In this document: piece by piece, positions 44,879-54,053 of the stretch
Layout of the letters: every line of letters starts with the position of its first letter
Numbering within the stretch: the first letter of the stretch is position 1
Assembly: GCA_948976265.1 (NCBI GenBank)
Contig: CARFUA010000007.1
Span: 10,343 to 74,342 of the forward strand
From: an uncultured Clostridia bacterium
GTDB taxonomy: Bacteria; Bacillota; Clostridia; TANB77; CAG-508
Direction of reading: 5' to 3'
DNA length: 64,000 nucleotides
The notes under the pieces: generated by a model
Databases searched by the model: none
What the model saw: only the letters and a program-made list of their open reading frames with translations
What the model was told of the DNA's origin: nothing
Made by a program: the position numbers and the translations under genes

Positions 44879-46000
44879 TTAATCTCCCAAACACATGCCA
44901 AGTTGCCTAGCAACTCGAATTAATTCATGGTCTAATGGAATTGTACGATTTTTGCTAGAAGCATCACCAATTTTAGCTTCTCTTCCAACTACTTCATCCA
45001 AATCAACATATCCCATTTCTCCACCTTTGTAAGTTACTAATACTTTAAAAATTCCTTGCATCGCAAGTTCCATTGCTTTTACACCATATCTGGTTGACAA
45101 AACGCGGTCAAACGAACTTGGCGTTCCGCCTCTTTGGACATAACCTAAAACAGTATTTCTGGTTGTCATGCCAGTTAGTTTTTCAATTTGTTCAGCAACA
45201 ACTTCACCAGCTCCACCAAGGCGAACATTATCTAATCCTGCTCCATCGTCTAATACTTTTTTAATCGTAATTTCTCCATCTTTTGGTTTAGCGCCTTCAG
45301 AAACAACAACAATACTGAATTCTTTGCCGTTCGCTTTTCTTCTCTCAATTTTTTCGATGACTTTATTCATATCATAAGGAATTTCTGGAATTAAAGCAAC
45401 ATCTGCCCCACCAGCTATGGCTGATTCTAGCGCAATCCAACCTGCATATCTTCCCATTACTTCCAAGGTTAATACACGATGATGCGATGTAGCAGTTGTG
45501 TGAAGTCTATCCAAAGCATCCATAGCAACAGATACTGCTGTATTATAACCAAAAGTAGTTTCTGTGTGTGCTACATCATTGTCAATTGTTTTTGGCACAC
45601 CAATACAATTAACACCTTTTAGACAAAAATCTCGACTAGACTTTTGTGTTCCATCTCCACCTAATGTGAAAATACATTCAAAGCCAGCATTTCTAATATT
45701 TTCAACACATTTATCTGATAAATCTTGATACTCAACACTTCCATCTTCTTTAACTACTTTATAATGGAAGACATTTGTATTATTAGAAGTACCAATAATA
45801 GTTCCACCCTTGTCCAAAATTCCAGAAGCATTTCCGTTTGGCTCTAATCTTACATAATCGTTATTTAATAAACCTTTATATCCTTCAATGTATCCATAAC
45901 ATTCAATTCCATGTGTTTCCGCTGTTTTAACTATTGCTCTGATAACTGCATTTAGTCCTGGAGCATCTCCACCATTTGTTAGTATTGCAACTTTTTTCAT
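44879..46000 (-). CDS. pfkA: 6-phosphofructokinase, mixed-type
   Basis: A 373-residue phosphofructokinase, longer than the 320-residue PfkA of Bacillus. The nucleotide site reads GGDGT (114-118), giving Gly at the position that is Asp in PPi-dependent enzymes, but the catalytic segment is PKTIDND (136-142) with Lys where ATP enzymes have Gly. This combination is typical of group III/clade X enzymes, most of which use ATP. MGRYAGWIAL and the C-terminal GYVQRGGTPSSFDR support the family. Own promoter (TTGCAA, 18, TATAAT) upstream. Confidence 0.92.
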   Translation of the reverse strand: MKKVAILTNGGDAPGLNAVIRAIVKTAETHGIECYGYIEGYKGLLNNDYVRLEPNGNASGILDKGGTIIGTSNNTNVFHYKVVKEDGSVEYQDLSDKCVENIRNAGFECIFTLGGDGTQKSSRDFCLKGVNCIGVPKTIDNDVAHTETTFGYNTAVSVAMDALDRLHTTATSHHRVLTLEVMGRYAGWIALESAIAGGADVALIPEIPYDMNKVIEKIERRKANGKEFSIVVVSEGAKPKDGEITIKKVLDDGAGLDNVRLGGAGEVVAEQIEKLTGMTTRNTVLGYVQRGGTPSSFDRVLSTRYGVKAMELAMQGIFKVLVTYKGGEMGYVDLDEVVGREAKIGDASSKNRTIPLDHELIRVARQLGMCLGD

Positions 46001-46087
46001 TCTTTTTCCCCTTTCAAGTGATTTTCTGTTTTTATTATATACCTATTCTTATTTTTTTTGCAAGTAATTTGAAAAAATAGGTATATT

Positions 46088-46546
46088 TTATTTTTCAAAA
46101 ATGACATGTAAAGTTTCTGGCAAATAACCCTTTTTATATAAAAATTCTTTTACAGAATTTTCATCTGTATTTTGAATTTTTTTGTTCCAAATGGCCTTAG
46201 CAGAATTTATTTCGTAAGCTTGAAGTTCTTCTTGATGTTGTGCGATATATTCTTCCAGCAAAGTTTTGGTAATTCCTTTTTGGTATAATTTATAAGTTAT
46301 TTCTTTGATAGAAAGATTTTTTAAATGGATAAATTCTTGTACACTTTTTTGAATATAATTTGCGTCATTAATATAATTTAATTCTTTAAAATAGGCAATG
46401 GCGTCTTCTATCATATTGGGGTCTTCTTCACTAAATTTTTGTCTAATTTCTTGCTCAGTTCTTTTTTTATATAATATATATTTTATCATTTTAGTTCGTA
46501 ATTTATCCATTTTTTCTGCTTGTTCAAAGTTTTCCATAAAGTTCAT
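46088..46546 (-). CDS. recX: RecA regulator RecX
   Basis: A 152-residue helical protein of the RecX family, which modulates RecA filaments. RTKMIKYILYKKRTEQEIRQKF and DAIAYFKELNYINDANYI are the typical three-helix repeats; the rest is diverged and short. It follows recA by 22 bases in one operon. A TATACCTATT/AATAGGTATA hairpin (46037-46086) may end the transcript. Confidence 0.88.
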   Translation of the reverse strand: MNFMENFEQAEKMDKLRTKMIKYILYKKRTEQEIRQKFSEEDPNMIEDAIAYFKELNYINDANYIQKSVQEFIHLKNLSIKEITYKLYQKGITKTLLEEYIAQHQEELQAYEINSAKAIWNKKIQNTDENSVKEFLYKKGYLPETLHVIFEK

Positions 46547-46568
46547 AAAAATTTACTTCCATTCTTTT

Positions 46569-47624
46569 TTATTCTTCGTTTTCTTCTTCTGTTTCATCAG
46601 TTGATGTTTCTTCTCCTAAGGCGTTTTCAAAGGCTTTGGCAAAATTGTCTCTGACTTTCTTTTCAACTTCTTCCATAATTGTTGGATTTTCAATAAGGTA
46701 TTTTTTTACATTTTCTCTACCTTGTCCAATTTTCTGATTATTATAACTAAACCACGAACCAGCTTTTTCAATAATGTCTAAATTAACAGCCATATCTAAA
46801 ATATTGCTTGCTTTAGAAATTCCTTCTCCATACATAATATCAAATTCTGCTTCACGGAATGGAGGTGCTACTTTGTTTTTAACAATTTTGACTCTAGCTC
46901 GGTTTCCTTTGAATTCTCCATCTTGTTTAATGTTTTCAATTTTTCGAATATCCATTCGAACAGATGCATAAAACTTCAAAGCTCTACCACCTGTTGTGGT
47001 TTCTGGATTTCCAAACATAACACCAATTTTTTCTCTTAATTGGTTAATAAAAATGATAACCGTTTTGGTTTTATTGACAGCACCTGCTAATTTTCTTAAA
47101 GCTTGGGACATAAGTCTTGCTTGTAATCCCATGTGTGAATCTCCCATATCACCATCGATTTCGGCTTTTGGAACCAAAGCAGCAACAGAGTCGACAACAA
47201 TAACATCTAAAGCACCGCTTCGTACAAGTGCTTCTGTAATTTCTAAAGCTTGTTCTCCAGTATCAGGTTGAGAGACAATTAAGTTATCAATGTCAACACC
47301 AATTTTTTTGGCATAAACTGGATCCAAAGCATGTTCTGCATCAATAAAAGCGGCTTCTCCTCCCATTTTTTGTGCTTCTGAAACAATATGTAATGCCAAC
47401 GTTGTTTTTCCAGATGATTCTGGTCCATAAACTTCAATAATTCTGCCTCTTGGTACACCACCAATTCCCAAAGCTATATCTAATCCTAAAGCACCTGTTG
47501 GAATCGCTTCGATTTCCATTGCTTTATATTCTCCTAATTTCATAACGGAACCTTTTCCGAATTGTTTTTCTATTTGGCTCATAGCTACATCTAGAGCCTT
47601 TCTTCTTTCTGAATTTTCTGACAT
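46569..47624 (-). CDS. recA: Recombinase RecA
   Basis: A 351-residue recombinase. P-loop GPESSGKT at residues 67-74, LVRSGALDVIVVDSVAAL (Walker B), loop L1/L2 region GVMFGNPETTTGGRALKFYASVR and MAW-type signature VNKTKTVIFINQLREKIG. The start MSENSERRK (47624) follows GAAGGAGG. Ends with the usual acidic tail. Operon with recX. Confidence 0.98.
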   Translation of the reverse strand: MSENSERRKALDVAMSQIEKQFGKGSVMKLGEYKAMEIEAIPTGALGLDIALGIGGVPRGRIIEVYGPESSGKTTLALHIVSEAQKMGGEAAFIDAEHALDPVYAKKIGVDIDNLIVSQPDTGEQALEITEALVRSGALDVIVVDSVAALVPKAEIDGDMGDSHMGLQARLMSQALRKLAGAVNKTKTVIIFINQLREKIGVMFGNPETTTGGRALKFYASVRMDIRKIENIKQDGEFKGNRARVKIVKNKVAPPFREAEFDIMYGEGISKASNILDMAVNLDIIEKAGSWFSYNNQKIGQGRENVKKYLIENPTIMEEVEKKVRDNFAKAFENALGEETSTDETEEENEE

Positions 47625-47735
47625 TTTATTTTCCTCCTTCAAATATTTGTTTGATAAAACTTCTGTTTGCTTTATTATATCTTTAATTCTTTTTTTGTCA
47701 ATACTTTTTTGAAAATTTTTTCAAAAATTTGTTTG

Positions 47736-49360
47736 CTATTGTCGATACCATTTTTCAATGTTACCATATAGATTAAATGCATTTGCTTTGATATTTCCGC
47801 ACCAAACTTTGATTATATATAACCACATCGGTATCACGGTATAAACCGATATATGGCGCTTCTTCTAGATAAATATCGTATAATTTGTTATAATTTTCAT
47901 ATAATGCATTTTCATCGGATGTGTTTGCAATTTGATTCATAATCGTTGTAATTTGTTCATTGGAATAATTGGCTAAATTTCCTTCTCCAAAAAAAGTTTT
48001 TAGACTTGGTGAAAAACCACATTCTATGCCAGTTAAAATAACGTCAAAATTTTTATTTTGTAAGGTGATATGATAGGTTTCATTATTTAGTTGTTTAACC
48101 AATACTTCAATTCCAACATTGGCTAGCTGTTCTTTGATATTTTCTGCAACGGCTAGTCTTTTGGCATGATTTCCATTGACAAATAAAGAAAAAGATAATT
48201 CTAAATTTTTACCCTCTATGTTTTTTCTCCATTTGTTATTTTTATATTCCCAACCTGCACCGTATTAAAATTTGAGCAGCTTCTTCTGTGTTTGTCTGAA
48301 CAGATAAATCTTTTGTATAAAGCCAATTTCCCATATCCAAACTAAAGTTAGAAGACACATATCCTGCCCCTAGGCAACTGGCTACGATATTGTTTTTATC
48401 AATCATTTTGCTAATCGCCTTTCTAACATTTGCATCGGCAAATACTGTATTTTGCGTGTTGAATGTTAAAAAGTCATAATTTCTGGATTTATATTCTATT
48501 TTTTTATAACCAATCGAACCAATATATTCTTCCACATTTTCGATTTTTACATCGATTAAATCGATTTCACCATTTTTGAAAGCATTGTATAATTCTCCTG
48601 TGGAATTATATAAGTTGATGTTAATTTCCTTTGCCATTGGACTTTTGGAAGAATCCCAATACAATTCATTTTGCGTAAGTTTTATGACATTGGAATCAAC
48701 TGTTGCAATTTTAAACAAACCTGTCCCAATGGGAGAAATATTTTTCTCAGATGTTGTAAATTCTTGTCCTGCATAATGATTGGCACTCAAAATCGGAAAT
48801 GTGAGATGATATTCAAAAAAATCCGTTGGTGCAGATAATGTCATCTTTAAAGTAGTTTCGTCAATGACTTCTAATCCTACAACAGCGTTTAAATTATTTG
48901 CGTAAATAGTATTAAATCCACCATTTTTAATTAAATCTACTGTGAATTTTACGTCATTGGATGTAAAACTTGTTCCATCTTGCCACAAAACGCCATGGCG
49001 TAATTTGATGACATAGTTTAAATCATCGGTTTTAGCAATTTCTTCTGCTAAACAGTATTGTATTTTGTAGTCTTCTTTTAATGTTACCAATGGTTCATAA
49101 ATTATTTTACTGATTTCCTGCACATTGCGATTATTGCTTAGCAATGGATTGATGGTATCAAAATTAGATACAGCCAGTCTTAAATCTGTCTGTATCGTAG
49201 TAACCGTAGAAGTTTGGTCTACTGTTTCATTGGTCTGTGCTTTATTGTTTTGGCTCATTTTGTAGATTCCAAAACCAATGCATCCCATTACAATGATTAT
49301 AAATATATACTTTAAAATATTATTACCCAATTTAATCACCTGCTTAACACTATATATCAT
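47736..49360 (-). pseudogene. Peptide-binding protein (SBP_bac_5), two +1 shifts
   Basis: A solute-binding protein of the oligopeptide/nickel type, about 541 residues. An N-terminal membrane helix (IFIIIVMGCIGFGIYKM) anchors it; there is no clear lipobox. Family blocks: INPLLSNNRNVQEISKIIYEPLV, LRHGVLWQDGTSFTSNDVKFT. Two +1 shifts occur at CGG codons (+ 48260-48262 and 47797-47799): skipping C gives QILI-GAGWEYKNNKW and NQSLV-GNIKANAFNLYGN, ending at TAG 47736. No permease or ATPase genes are adjacent. It may be a sensor-like orphan or a decayed gene. Confidence 0.85.
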
Positions 49361-49486
49361 TTTTCATCAAGTTTCAAGAATTTTTTAGAATTTTTCATAT
49401 TTTTTTAAAACTTGGAATACAATTTAAAAAATGAAGCTAGAATTTATTTTAATGAATTGCTTTTTAAACTAAAAATAAAGGATGGG

Positions 49487-50044
49487 ATGGATATGTTTAT
49501 TTGTCATATTAAATTAAGTAGAACGAAATTTTTTAAAGGTGTTTTAGCCATTATGGCTATTATTTGTATGGCGCTTGCTGGTGTGGGAATTTTCAAAATG
49601 TACAGCTCCAATAAAGAATTTGAGACATTTGACGGGAATTGTATGCCTTCTGGCGAGATAGCCTATTTAACTGATGAAAATTATACCAATATTTTAAAAC
49701 AAGTTCACGAAAATTTAGAAACTTATGTTGGACAAAAAATTTGTTATACAGGATATGTTTATCGCGTAGCAGATTTGCCAGAAAATCAATTTGTCTTGGC
49801 AAGAGACATGAGTTTAGAGCCTACCAATCAAACTGTTGTGGTTGGATTTTTATGCAGTTTGAGTAATGCTTCGGATTTTGATACATATTCTTGGGTAAAA
49901 GTAACTGGAACAATTGAAAAAGGCAACTATTTTGGAGAAATTCCTTGTATTGCAATTGAGCAAATTGAAACAGTGGAACAACCTGAAAATTGCATTGTGC
50001 CACCACCAAGTGAAAACTTCATTCAAACTTCTGTAATTTACTAA
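49487..50044 (+). CDS. DUF1980 (TIGR03943-like) membrane protein
   Basis: A 185-residue protein with a membrane helix (FFKGVLAIMAIICMALAGVGIF) and an outside OB-like domain (YVGQKICYTGYVYRV...NQFVLARDMSL...WVKVTGTIEKGNYFGEIPCIAIEQIE). This matches the C-terminal DUF1980 part of the two-gene YcgQ/YcgR-like permease systems. The Cys-Cys motif usual after LAR is absent and the permease partner is not adjacent. ATG 49487 follows AAAGGATGGG. Divergent from the peptide-binding gene. Confidence 0.75.
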   Translation: MDMFICHIKLSRTKFFKGVLAIMAIICMALAGVGIFKMYSSNKEFETFDGNCMPSGEIAYLTDENYTNILKQVHENLETYVGQKICYTGYVYRVADLPENQFVLARDMSLEPTNQTVVVGFLCSLSNASDFDTYSWVKVTGTIEKGNYFGEIPCIAIEQIETVEQPENCIVPPPSENFIQTSVIY

Positions 50045-50072
50045 AAAAGGCAGGTTAAACCTGCCTTTTATT
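50045..50072. terminator. Bidirectional terminator
   Basis: AAAGGCAGG TTAA CCTGCCTTT-type stem with flanking A and T runs. Confidence 0.8.
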
Positions 50073-50448
50073 CCTCTGCCAATTGCCCTTGTAAAACTTT
50101 TATGCTATCTTTGTAAGATTGTAAAATTCCATTTAATCGTTCGATTTCTGTTTTATTGTCTTCAATTTGTTGATTATAATTTTCCTCTAATGCATCTAAT
50201 TCTTCATCGGATAATTGGTATAAATATTCTAAGCTATTTTTATCCAAATCAGCTAAATTTTTAATGGGTTCTTTTGCTGTTACAGCGGTTGGTACCGTAA
50301 TACTTGGTACTTGTGTAACAATCGTTTCTTCTAGTAAAGCATTATTATTTTTGCCAAAAATATTAGCAATCCATTTAAAGAATTTGGTTAACAAGGATTC
50401 TTTTTGTGGTAGGATTAATTTATTTTTTAATTCACTTTCTTCTTTCAT
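50068..50448 (-). CDS. Hypothetical coiled-coil protein, 126 aa
   Basis: A 126-residue protein. The first 70 residues are variable with TVPTAVTAKEP, the remainder is an acidic region followed by a coiled coil (ALEENYNQQIEDNKTEIERLNGILQSYKD). No family recognised. It starts 10 bases after the gene 50458-51711 ends, so they share an operon; a complex of the two is a reasonable guess. Confidence 0.5.
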   Translation of the reverse strand: MKEESELKNKLILPQKESLLTKFFKWIANIFGKNNNALLEETIVTQVPSITVPTAVTAKEPIKNLADLDKNSLEYLYQLSDEELDALEENYNQQIEDNKTEIERLNGILQSYKDSIKVLQGQLAEE

Positions 50449-50457
50449 ATACTTCTC

Positions 50458-51711
50458 CTATCTTTCAAAACTTTCGTCTTTTTCTAGGTTTCCTGCGGAT
50501 AATCGCTTGTAGCCTTTCAAGATCTTAGACATGCTAGCAATTTTCTCTTTTGTTTTTTCAATCATCTCCTGTAAAATTTGAAGGATGAAAAATTTATCTT
50601 GTACTTTTTCCATTTTTTCTAGGCGCAAAACTTTATGTTCATTTACTGCTCCACCAAGCAATTCTCTAATTTTTAAAATAGCTTCCAGAATATTAGCAAT
50701 ATCATGTCTTTGATTTTTATTGATATTTCCAGCTAAATAAGTCGCTACTCCAATTTCTCGTAAAACTTCCACCTTTTCTAAAGATTCAATAAATTGTATA
50801 AATTTATTTTTATAGCGATTATGTGTGTTTGCCAATAATTTCATGTCAATCAACTCCAAAGCTTCTGAAACAGGGAACGCCAATCTTTCTGGACGGTGTA
50901 CAATTAATCCTACAAATTTGTCGATTAATTCTAAGATGTCACCTTCTTTTTCGCGTTCATAGTTAGTAGGTTCATTATAACGATTATATTCGCTACAAAT
51001 TTTACAAAAAGTCTCATCAAATCCAAGTGATTTTAGAAAAATTTTATCTTCTTCTTTTTCTCTTTTGATTCTCTCTATTTCTTTTGGGGAATTCGTTCTT
51101 TTAAAAGCATATACCAAACATGCTGTTATCACTTGATTTTTCTTTACATCATCAAGATTCATTTGTTCCATAAATAATCGTGCAAGTTCTGCTTTTACAA
51201 CAGAAGTTGTATCAAAAAAGACATGAATCGCATGTTTTTGATAGTAACAAACAATTTTTATTTTTTTAATTAATTCTTTTTCCTCTAAAATTTTCTGAGC
51301 AAATTGATGAATCTCAAATGGTTCCACTTTCGGAATAACTTTTGGTTGTTCGCCTAAAATTTCTTCAAAGAGTTCTTCATTATTTTCTAATTCATCATAC
51401 AAATTTTCTTCCAATCGGTCAAGTCTAGATTGAATATAGCGTTCTTTTAGAACTTTAAATTTTACCTTGTCCACAAACTCTTGCAAATCTTCTTCCGATA
51501 ACATTTTTTTAAGTTCATTATAATAATATAAACCGTCGGCAAGTTGATCATTCAGGCGTTTATAATCTTTTTTCCAAGTATCTTCTGTTGCTAAGGATGG
51601 AACAATTTTTTTTAATTTTAGCAATTTTCGCATTTCGCGTTCATCTTCATAATGTTCCTTTTTATACTGAATGTATTTTTCTTTCATTACTTCAATATCT
51701 AATTCGTTCAT
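50458..51711 (-). CDS. Degenerate HD-GYP-like protein, 417 aa
   Basis: Residues 1-150 are charged and helical. Residues about 155-330 follow the HD-GYP layout: DTTSVVKAELARLFMEQMNLDD, then a segment where the metal-binding HD is replaced (ACLVYAFKR), SLGFDETFCKICSEYNRYNEPTNYER and LELIDKFVGLIVHRPERLAFPVSEALELI. With HD and GYP residues missing, cyclic-di-GMP hydrolysis is unlikely; a binding or scaffold role is possible. The C-terminus is another helical region. The family call is from pattern, not strong identity. Confidence 0.5.
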   Translation of the reverse strand: MNELDIEVMKEKYIQYKKEHYEDEREMRKLLKLKKIVPSLATEDTWKKDYKRLNDQLADGLYYYNELKKMLSEEDLQEFVDKVKFKVLKERYIQSRLDRLEENLYDELENNEELFEEILGEQPKVIPKVEPFEIHQFAQKILEEKELIKKIKIVCYYQKHAIHVFFDTTSVVKAELARLFMEQMNLDDVKKNQVITACLVYAFKRTNSPKEIERIKREKEEDKIFLKSLGFDETFCKICSEYNRYNEPTNYEREKEGDILELIDKFVGLIVHRPERLAFPVSEALELIDMKLLANTHNRYKNKFIQFIESLEKVEVLREIGVATYLAGNINKNQRHDIANILEAILKIRELLGGAVNEHKVLRLEKMEKVQDKFFILQILQEMIEKTKEKIASMSKILKGYKRLSAGNLEKDESFER

Positions 51712-51832
51712 AATTCCCTCCCTATTTGCTCTTATAAAATTTTCATTTTTATTATATCGAATATAATTTTAAAAATCAAGAATTGTAACACAAATGCAAT
51801 CATTGTAACCAAAATGTAATATAACTCATATA

Positions 51833-51864
51833 AAAAACGGCGCCACGCATTTTGCATGACGCCT
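51833..51864 (-). terminator. Terminator of microprotein gene
   Basis: Minus-strand GGCGTCATGC AAAA TGCGTGGCGCC stem followed by GTTTTTT. Confidence 0.75.
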
Positions 51865-51886
51865 AACGAATGAATTTTATTTCATA

Positions 51887-51991
51887 TCATATCCTGACCG
51901 ACATACCGATACCTATGATACATACCAGACAAGAGCCCCAATATGCTATCACAAATATTACCTGTCCGATTGTCTTCAACCTTTCCTTCAT
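51887..51991 (-). CDS. 34-aa membrane microprotein
   Basis: ATG 51991 with an ideal AAAGGAGG upstream, ending TGA at 51887. The peptide starts MKERLKTIGQ, has one membrane helix (VIFVIAYWGSCLVCIIGIGM) with two cysteines, and ends VRI. It stands alone with a TTGACA-17-TATAAT promoter (52038-52066) and a strong terminator, so it is a genuine transcription unit. No antisense RNA is evident, which makes a type I toxin less likely; it could be a regulatory microprotein. Confidence 0.6.
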   Translation of the reverse strand: MKERLKTIGQVIFVIAYWGSCLVCIIGIGMSVRI

Positions 51992-52037
51992 GTCTCAAGC
52001 CTCCTTTTGAAATAAAATTTTTATACGTTACAATTGT

Positions 52038-52066
52038 ATTATATCATATTTAACATAAATTGTCAA
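52038..52066 (-). promoter_or_regulatory. Promoter of microprotein gene
   Basis: Minus-strand TTGACA (52061-52066) and TATAAT (52038-52043), spacing 17. Confidence 0.8.
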
Positions 52067-52069
52067 TGT

Positions 52070-52492
52070 TCATTGTGTATCTTGATTATAATCACTACTG
52101 TTTATGACCATCCTTAAAATTTCTTTCAATCTTTCGTCTTGCTTTGTCAAATACAAATAGCCAACCAAAGCTTCAAATGCAGTACTCATGCTATAGTCAG
52201 CAACATTAGCATTTTTAGCAACATGATGATTTTGTACATTTCTACCTCGTCTTACAATTTCTTGTTCTTTTTCAGTTAATTCGTCGTGAATTTTTTTTAG
52301 CATGTTAGCTTGTGCCTTTGCTTTGACAAATTTTATCGATTCACAATGCAATTTATGAGGTTTAGCATTGGATTTATTCACCAATTGCACACGAATAAAC
52401 GTCTCAAAAATGGCATCTCCAATATACGCCCATACCAAGGGAGATAGCATATTGACTTCTTCTACTTCTTTTTTTCTTTCTATCCATTCCAA
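52070..52492 (-). CDS. mrnC: Mini-ribonuclease III
   Basis: A 140-residue RNase III-like enzyme without a dsRNA-binding domain, which matures the ends of 23S rRNA. Catalytic segments PLVWAYIGDAIFE and STAFEALVGYLYL carry the acidic metal ligands; RGRNVQNHHVAKNANVADY is family-specific. Starts 4 bases after rbgA ends, so the two ribosome-maturation genes are coupled. Confidence 0.93.
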   Translation of the reverse strand: MEWIERKKEVEEVNMLSPLVWAYIGDAIFETFIRVQLVNKSNAKPHKLHCESIKFVKAKAQANMLKKIHDELTEKEQEIVRRGRNVQNHHVAKNANVADYSMSTAFEALVGYLYLTKQDERLKEILRMVINSSDYNQDTQ

Positions 52493-52495
52493 TGT

Positions 52496-53389
52496 TTAAG
52501 GTTCCTCCAAACTAATTTTTCCAAATTTGCAATTTCTAAAATCCTCTAAAATGATTCTGGCTGTTTTTTCATCGTCAATATTTCCGCCTGAAATGAGCGC
52601 ACCTCTTTTTCGACCAATCGCTTGCATTAATGCATAAATTGAATTCTCTTCTTCTTCAAACTTTGACCATTCTTCTGCTGTAATTTTATATCGTTCTAAA
52701 AGATTTTCTCTTTTTATTTTCATTAATTTTTTCAATAATTCATAGGCTACATCAACACGTTCTAAAATATCATCTTTAATGGTTCCTGTAAAAGCTAGAT
52801 TTAAGGCAACTTCTTGACTGTCAAATTTAGGCCATAAAACCCCTGGTGTGTCTAACAATTCTTGATTTTTGGCAATTCGCACCCATTGTTTTTGTTTGGT
52901 AACACCTGGTTTATTCCCAACTTCCATAGACGTCCTTTTGGAAATTCGATTAATAAAAGAAGACTTTCCAACATTGGGAATTCCTAAAATCATAATTCGA
53001 ATTGTTTTGTTCATTCTTCCGCGTTGTTTTTGGTGTTCGATTTCTTCTAGCATCATTTCATCTATTTTTTTGAAAACTTTCTCAATTCCTTTGCCTGAAT
53101 TAGAATCCGTCAAAAGCGTTGGTGCTTCTTTTTCTAGATATTTTACCCAAGCTTGGTTTATTTTTTCGTCTGCTAAATCGCATTTATTGAGTAAAATAAT
53201 TTTCTTTTTGCCTTTGGTTAATTCCTGAATGTCTGGATTTCTACTAGAAACTGGGTTTCTGGCATCCAATAATTCAATAACAATATCGATTAGTTTTAAA
53301 TCTTCTAAAATTTGTTTTTTGGTTTTTGCCATGTGACCAGGATACCAGTTGATGTTTGTCAAATTTTGTCCTTTTTCCAATATTCTCAC
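52496..53389 (-). CDS. rbgA: Ribosome biogenesis GTPase RbgA (YlqF)
   Basis: A 297-residue circularly permuted GTPase that helps finish the 50S subunit. The motifs occur in the permuted order NKCD (about 68), GIPNVGKSS (about 133-141), then DTPGVLWP (about 180); WYPGHMAKTKKQI at the N-terminus is characteristic. The start is the GTG at 53389 after AAAAGGAA, or possibly a codon a few residues later. Confidence 0.93.
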   Translation of the reverse strand: MRILEKGQNLTNINWYPGHMAKTKKQILEDLKLIDIVIELLDARNPVSSRNPDIQELTKGKKKIILLNKCDLADEKINQAWVKYLEKEAPTLLTDSNSGKGIEKVFKKIDEMMLEEIEHQKQRGRMNKTIRIMILGIPNVGKSSFINRISKRTSMEVGNKPGVTKQKQWVRIAKNQELLDTPGVLWPKFDSQEVALNLAFTGTIKDDILERVDVAYELLKKLMKIKRENLLERYKITAEEWSKFEEEENSIYALMQAIGRKRGALISGGNIDDEKTARIILEDFRNCKFGKISLEEP

Positions 53390-53396
53390 TTCCTTT

Positions 53397-54023
53397 TTAT
53401 TTTAAAAAATTTACAATTTCAGTTCTAATTTTATCTATTTCATTTCCAGTAGCTAAGCAAGTATTCCATCCATATTTATTTGCTACTTTTATATTTTCTG
53501 TTGTATCATCAATAAATAATATATTATTAGGTAATAATTTTGTTTTTTCTAAAACATTCTTATATATCTCATCATTTGGTTTTTGTATTCCTAATTGGGT
53601 TGATAAAAATAGATAATCAAATTTACTTAAATCTAAATGTTCTCTTAATTGTATAACATCAAATTCGCTAATATTTGAAAGAATGCTCATATAACAGTCT
53701 TTATTTAATAAATTGCTTATTAACTTAATAGTTTCTTCAAAATATGGTACATTGTGATTATAATGTAAGTATGATTTTTTAAAGTCATCAAAACTTGAAT
53801 TTGAGCCTGTTTCAATCAATTTATTTGTTATAAACTTTTCAAAACCTACTCCATTTAATACCCAAAATTCATTTAAATGGAATATTTCTAAAAGCGAGTT
53901 ATATTCAATAGGTTTCATATCATCACAAACTTTTTTTCTTGCTTCTTCTACAGTATATTTTTTAGAATCTCCATCTTGAATAACATGACCCCAATCAAAT
54001 CATATTAATTTATTTTTTTTCAT
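53397..54023 (-). pseudogene. HAD-like hydrolase with in-frame TGA
   Basis: A HAD-superfamily phosphatase-like protein of about 208 residues. From ATG 54023 the frame reads MKKNKLI, TGA (54000-54002), then FDWGHVIQDGD with the nucleophile Asp, and continues without a break: SILSNISEFDVIQL (motif II), KPNDEIYKN (Lys) and FIDDTTENIKVA (motif IV). The TGA removes the translated start of motif I; translation from the internal ATG 53918 would lack the nucleophile. TGA is a normal stop in tsaB, so recoding to Trp genome-wide is unlikely. Simple nonsense mutation or sequence error are the plain explanations. Confidence 0.75.
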
Positions 54024-54053
54024 TTTTTATTCTACCTAATTTCTTCAAAAATC

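Noticed and set aside
54000..54002. TGA reassigned to tryptophan
   Set aside because: tsaB, the response regulator and other genes end in TGA with tight overlaps, so TGA is a stop here.
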